NCBI GenBank assembly: GCA_934659475.1
Contig: CAKUHX010000065.1
Span: 1-8,308, forward strand
Source: an uncultured Oscillospiraceae bacterium
Lineage (GTDB): Bacteria; Bacillota; Clostridia; Oscillospirales; Oscillospiraceae
Direction of reading: 5' to 3'
DNA: 8,308 nucleotides
Of this stretch, positions 5,608 to 8,308 are shown in pieces (the stretch's first letter is position 1; each line of letters opens with the position of its first letter). Under the pieces are notes generated by a model that was given only the letters and a program-made list of their open reading frames with translations, did no database searches and had not been told where the DNA came from. The translations under genes and the position numbers were made by a program.

Positions 5608-6666
5608 ATGGAGACACAGGATCGCTGCCCCTGGGCGGGGCCGGACGAGATCTACAAGGACTATCATGACAACGAGTGGGGCCGCCCCACCCACGATGAC
5701 CGCCAGCTCTTCGAACTGCTGAGTCTGGAGGGGATGCAGGCGGGGCTGTCCTGGCTGACCATTCTGAAAAAGCGCCCCGCCTTCCGCCGGGCCTTTGACG
5801 GCTTCGACCCCCGGAAGGTGGCGGGATACGGCGGAGAAAAGGTAGAGCAGCTCATGGCCGACCCCTCCATCGTGCGCAACCGGCGGAAGATCCTCTCCGT
5901 CATCGAAAATGCGAAGCGCGTTCTGGACATCCAGCGGGAATATGGCAGCTTTGACCGCTTTTTGTGGCAGTATGTGGACGGCGTGCCCGTGGTCAACAGC
6001 CCGGCCTCTCAGGCGGAGGTGCCTGCCAGCTCCCCCCTGTCCGACCGGCTGAGCGCCGATCTGAAAAGGCGTGGCTTTACCTTTGTGGGGCCTACCATCA
6101 TCTACTCTTTTTTGCAGGCGGCTGGGCTGGTGGACGACCATCTGACCTGCTGCGGCTGGCACAGCCGGGTGCGGCAGCAGCGGGACTGGGTCCGCACCGC
6201 CTCTATAGACGATCTGGACGCCGTGTCCGCAGTGGAGGCCCAGTGCTTCCCTCTGGCGGAGGCCGCCACCCGGGAGGAGTTCCGCCAGCGCCTGCTGCAC
6301 TATGGCGGCCACTTCTGGCTGCTGTTCCGGGGCGGGCGGCTGATCGCCTTCGTGGACGGCATGGTCACCGACCGGCCCGGCCTGACGGACGAGATGTACC
6401 AGCGGGCCGAACTGCACGATGAGAACGGAGCCTGGCAGATGATCTTCGGGGTGAACACGGTGCCCGACTGCCGGAAGCAGGGCTGCGCCGGACTGCTGCT
6501 GCGCCGGGCCATCGCCGATGCCAGGGCCCAGGGCCGCCGGGGGCTGGTGCTCACCTGCAAGGACGCCCTGGTCCATTATTACGCCTCCTTCGGCTTTGTG
6601 AACGAGGGGGTGTCCCCCTCCGTACACGGGAACGTGGTCTGGAACCAAATGCGGCTGACCTTCTGA
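5608..6666 (+). CDS. tag: Fusion of 3-methyladenine DNA glycosylase I (Tag) and a GNAT acetyltransferase
   Basis: This 352-residue protein has two domains. Residues 1-188 are Tag, which excises 3-methyladenine from alkylated DNA. They align by eye with E. coli Tag along the whole length, including YHDNEWG (19-25), LEGMQAGLSWLTILKKR (40-56), RNRRKI (90-95) and RGFTFVGPTIIYSFLQA (155-171). The zinc-snap ligands are kept (C7, H20, H178, C182), as are the base-pocket residues E41 and W49. Residues about 195-352 are a GNAT acetyltransferase resembling clostridial AANAT-like proteins: VRTASIDDLDAVSAVEAQCF at the start, the acetyl-CoA loop RKQGCA (289-294), and HYYASFGFVNEGVS with a VHGNVVWNQM ending. 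Either half would be a complete protein on its own; the join is almost without linker. The start ATG has AGGAG six bases upstream. An in-frame extension to 5437 overlaps the previous gene and is rejected. The acetyl acceptor is unknown. Confidence 0.93.
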   Translation: METQDRCPWAGPDEIYKDYHDNEWGRPTHDDRQLFELLSLEGMQAGLSWLTILKKRPAFRRAFDGFDPRKVAGYGGEKVEQLMADPSIVRNRRKILSVIENAKRVLDIQREYGSFDRFLWQYVDGVPVVNSPASQAEVPASSPLSDRLSADLKRRGFTFVGPTIIYSFLQAAGLVDDHLTCCGWHSRVRQQRDWVRTASIDDLDAVSAVEAQCFPLAEAATREEFRQRLLHYGGHFWLLFRGGRLIAFVDGMVTDRPGLTDEMYQRAELHDENGAWQMIFGVNTVPDCRKQGCAGLLLRRAIADARAQGRRGLVLTCKDALVHYYASFGFVNEGVSPSVHGNVVWNQMRLTF

Positions 6667-6672
6667 CAGATC

Positions 6673-6711
6673 AAAATGTCCCCCGGTCCAAGTTGGACCG
6701 GGGGACATTTT
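6673..6711. terminator. Bidirectional terminator between convergent genes
   Basis: An 18-bp perfect stem (6673-6690 with 6694-6711) has a 3-base loop, with A4 and T5 at the two ends. It begins six bases after the Tag-GNAT stop codon and its right edge overlaps the first base of the MATE stop codon (TAA read from 6713-6711). It can therefore end both convergent transcripts. Confidence 0.93.
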
Positions 6712-8198
6712 TACATCTGCCCGCTTACACCGGGCTGATGCATATAGCGGTAATCCTGCTTCAGGATATTCTTCACAAAGGGGGTCAGCAGGGCCAGATC
6801 TGCCGCCATCCAGGCCACGGGATCTGCAGCGCACAGCCCGTAGAAGGCCGCGGCCGGGGCGGCGGCGCTCACCTGCCCCCCGGCCAGCGCGGCGGGCACG
6901 AGCATACACACCACCACCCGGGCCACCAGTTCCGCCGCGCCGGCGGCCAGCACAAAGGCGGAGCGGCCGATGCCCTGCACGCAGTTGCGGGAGACAAAGA
7001 TAAAGCCCAGGAAGAAATACATGGCCAGATCCACATACAGGAAGGTATTGCCGTAGCGGATGGTCTCCTCCGTCACCTTGTCGGCACTGAGGAAGATGTG
7101 GAGATAGGCGCCGTCCACCGTGAGCAGCAGCCCGGCGGCCACGGAGATCAGGGCGATGACCACCATCATCACCACGGACTGCAGAACGCCCTTGCGGATG
7201 CGGTCGGTGTGCCCCGCCCCCAGATTCTGGGCGGTAAAGCTGGTCATGGCCGTGCCCAGGCCGTTGATGGGGGTCATCAGCAGACTGTTCAGCTTGTTGG
7301 CCGCACCAAAGCCGTTCTGGGCCGCGCTGGAGACCATAGTGCCGTTCAGCATGTCGAACTGCACCACCACGCTCTGCATCACGATGATGCCCACCGCCAA
7401 CACAGAGAACTGCAGGCCCAGAGGCACCCCCTGTATCACGTGCCGCCGGATGTCCCAGCCGCGGATGCGCCAATCCTCACGGTGCAGGTGGAGCCAGGGG
7501 TATTTGGCAAAGGCGTACAGGAAACAGCCCGCCGCGCTGATCAGCTGGGCGGTCACGGTGGCCACCGCCGCACCGGCTACGCCCCAGCGGAACGCGATGA
7601 TGAACAGCAGGTCCAGCCCCACATTCAGCACCGTGGAGAACAGCAGAAAGGCCAGAGGGGTCACCGAGTCCCCCATGCTGCGCAGGAAGGAGCAGATGAA
7701 GTTATAGAACAGCTGGGCACCGATGCCGGCGAAGATGATGGCGCAGTAGGTATAGGCGGCGCGGTAGACCTCCGGACTGTCCGGGGTGACGTTGATCCAG
7801 GCCAGCATGGGGTCCAGCAGCAGCAGGGCGGCCGCCGTCAGCAGTACGGTGAAGGCGGCGGACAGCGCGATCTGGGTGGTCAAGGAGCGGCGCACCCCCG
7901 CCTGGTCCCCCGCCCCCACATGGCAGGAGGTGACTACGCAGAAGCCCGCGCTGACGCCAAAGGCGAACTGCAAAAAGATGAATACCAGAGAGGTAGTGTC
8001 ATTCACCCCGGCCACCTCCTGGGCGGTCAGGGTCTGGCCCACGATGGCGGCGTCGCTGATCGTATATACCTGCTGCAGCAGGTAGGACAGGATCACCGGC
8101 ATGGAAAAGCGCAGGATGGTCTTCCAGCACTCCCCCTGGGTCAGCTCCGTGGGGCCGAACAGGCCCTTGAGCCTTTGGACAATGGTTCGATCTTTCAT
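6711..8198 (-). CDS. MATE-family multidrug/metabolite efflux transporter
   Basis: This 495-residue polytopic membrane protein belongs to the MATE family, which exports cationic drugs or metabolites using sodium or proton gradients. About twelve hydrophobic segments form two homologous halves. Family landmarks are ILRFSMPVILSYLLQQVYTISDAAIVG (28-54), GDQAGVRRSL (97-106), the RSMGDSVTPL motif in the first half (173-182), AANKLNSLLMTPINGLGTAMTSFTAQNLGAG (299-329) and RNCVQGIGRSAF (404-415). The start at 8196-8198 (MKDRTIV) is chosen because AATGAGG lies nine bases upstream; ATG at 8213 and 8276 in frame are possible but lack good ribosome binding sites, and the latter sits inside the leader hairpin region. 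The C-terminus is short and cytoplasmic. Monocistronic with its own promoter and terminator; no regulator gene is in view. The substrate cannot be predicted. Confidence 0.95.
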   Translation of the reverse strand: MKDRTIVQRLKGLFGPTELTQGECWKTILRFSMPVILSYLLQQVYTISDAAIVGQTLTAQEVAGVNDTTSLVFIFLQFAFGVSAGFCVVTSCHVGAGDQAGVRRSLTTQIALSAAFTVLLTAAALLLLDPMLAWINVTPDSPEVYRAAYTYCAIIFAGIGAQLFYNFICSFLRSMGDSVTPLAFLLFSTVLNVGLDLLFIIAFRWGVAGAAVATVTAQLISAAGCFLYAFAKYPWLHLHREDWRIRGWDIRRHVIQGVPLGLQFSVLAVGIIVMQSVVVQFDMLNGTMVSSAAQNGFGAANKLNSLLMTPINGLGTAMTSFTAQNLGAGHTDRIRKGVLQSVVMMVVIALISVAAGLLLTVDGAYLHIFLSADKVTEETIRYGNTFLYVDLAMYFFLGFIFVSRNCVQGIGRSAFVLAAGAAELVARVVVCMLVPAALAGGQVSAAAPAAAFYGLCAADPVAWMAADLALLTPFVKNILKQDYRYMHQPGVSGQM

Positions 8199-8239
8199 AT
8201 GCTTTGACCTCATTCTTTCGTGGTCAGACGGTAATTTTG

Positions 8240-8272
8240 TTTGCGGCTGGGCGAAGCCCATTTTTCCGCAAA
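8240..8272 (-). promoter_or_regulatory. Two-part leader hairpin of the MATE gene
   Basis: An outer 7-bp stem (8240-8246 with 8266-8272) encloses an inner 5-bp stem (8248-8252 with 8256-8260, loop of 3), with an A5 bulge on the 5' side of the transcript. Its outer edge coincides with the predicted transcription start (near 8271). There is no T run. It may be a 5'-end RNA structure or an operator for a repressor responding to the exported compound; both are inferences. Confidence 0.5.
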
Positions 8273-8277
8273 GCATA

Positions 8278-8306
8278 TTTATAATCGGTTTTGCCCCATT
8301 TGTCCA
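8278..8306 (-). promoter_or_regulatory. Sigma-A-type promoter of the MATE gene
   Basis: On the minus strand, -35 TGGACA (8301-8306) and -10 TATAAA (8278-8283) are separated by 17 bases, each box one base from consensus. The predicted leader to the MATE ATG at 8198 is about 73 bases. Confidence 0.7.
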
Positions 8307-8308
8307 GC

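Noticed and set aside
5557..7473. 638-codon minus-strand frame across Tag-GNAT and part of MATE
   Set aside because: It spans the convergent terminator at 6673-6711 and is out of frame with the MATE gene it overlaps; it has no recognisable domain.
6693..8207. 504-codon frame antisense to the MATE gene
   Set aside because: Low-complexity His/Gln/Gly-rich translation caused by GC-biased third positions of the true gene.

Overview
The window looks like a piece of a GC-rich Clostridia chromosome. My best guess is a gut Oscillospiraceae such as the Flavonifractor/Lawsonibacter/Pseudoflavonifractor group. That rests on strong GC bias in the third codon position, AGGAGG-type ribosome binding sites, sigma-A-like promoters, a lipoprotein-type solute-binding protein, an LTA-synthase-family enzyme and the overall flavour of the proteins. 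No marker gene is present to prove it. Seven genes can be supported, plus a rich set of hairpins and promoters. Nothing marks the region as a CRISPR array, insertion sequence, rRNA or tRNA locus.

Layout, left to right. (1) Positions 49-590, minus strand: a two-gene phage-lysis-type cassette, a small membrane-anchored coiled-coil protein (366-590) followed after one base by a Hol44-type holin (89-364). It ends in a very strong terminator (49-87). No endolysin or other phage gene is visible. (2) Positions 684-3269, minus strand: a complete polar-amino-acid ABC importer, reading from right to left lipoprotein binding protein, permease, ATPase. It is driven by two overlapping sigma-A-type promoters, has an intercistronic hairpin after the binding-protein gene, and ends in a terminator at 684-724. 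(3) Positions 3149-3623: an AT-rich, T-biased divergent intergenic region of about 475 bp carrying promoters for both flanking operons and several short palindromes. (4) Positions 3624-5477, plus strand: a five-helix membrane sulfatase-fold enzyme of the lipoteichoic acid synthase family, with its own terminator. (5) Positions 5542-6666, plus strand: a monocistronic gene encoding 3-methyladenine DNA glycosylase I (Tag) fused in frame to a GNAT acetyltransferase. (6) Positions 6711-8306, minus strand: a MATE-family efflux transporter converging on the Tag-GNAT gene; the two share an 18-bp terminator hairpin, and the MATE promoter sits at the right edge.

The genes do not form one pathway. They are independent transcription units for amino-acid uptake, envelope polymer synthesis, alkylation repair and drug or metabolite export, next to an isolated holin cassette. 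The most unusual items are the Tag-GNAT fusion, the holin cassette without an endolysin, and a recurring architecture in which each of the four predicted promoters is followed by an inverted repeat or hairpin starting at or within a few bases of the predicted transcription start. I did not find an obviously new multigene system.
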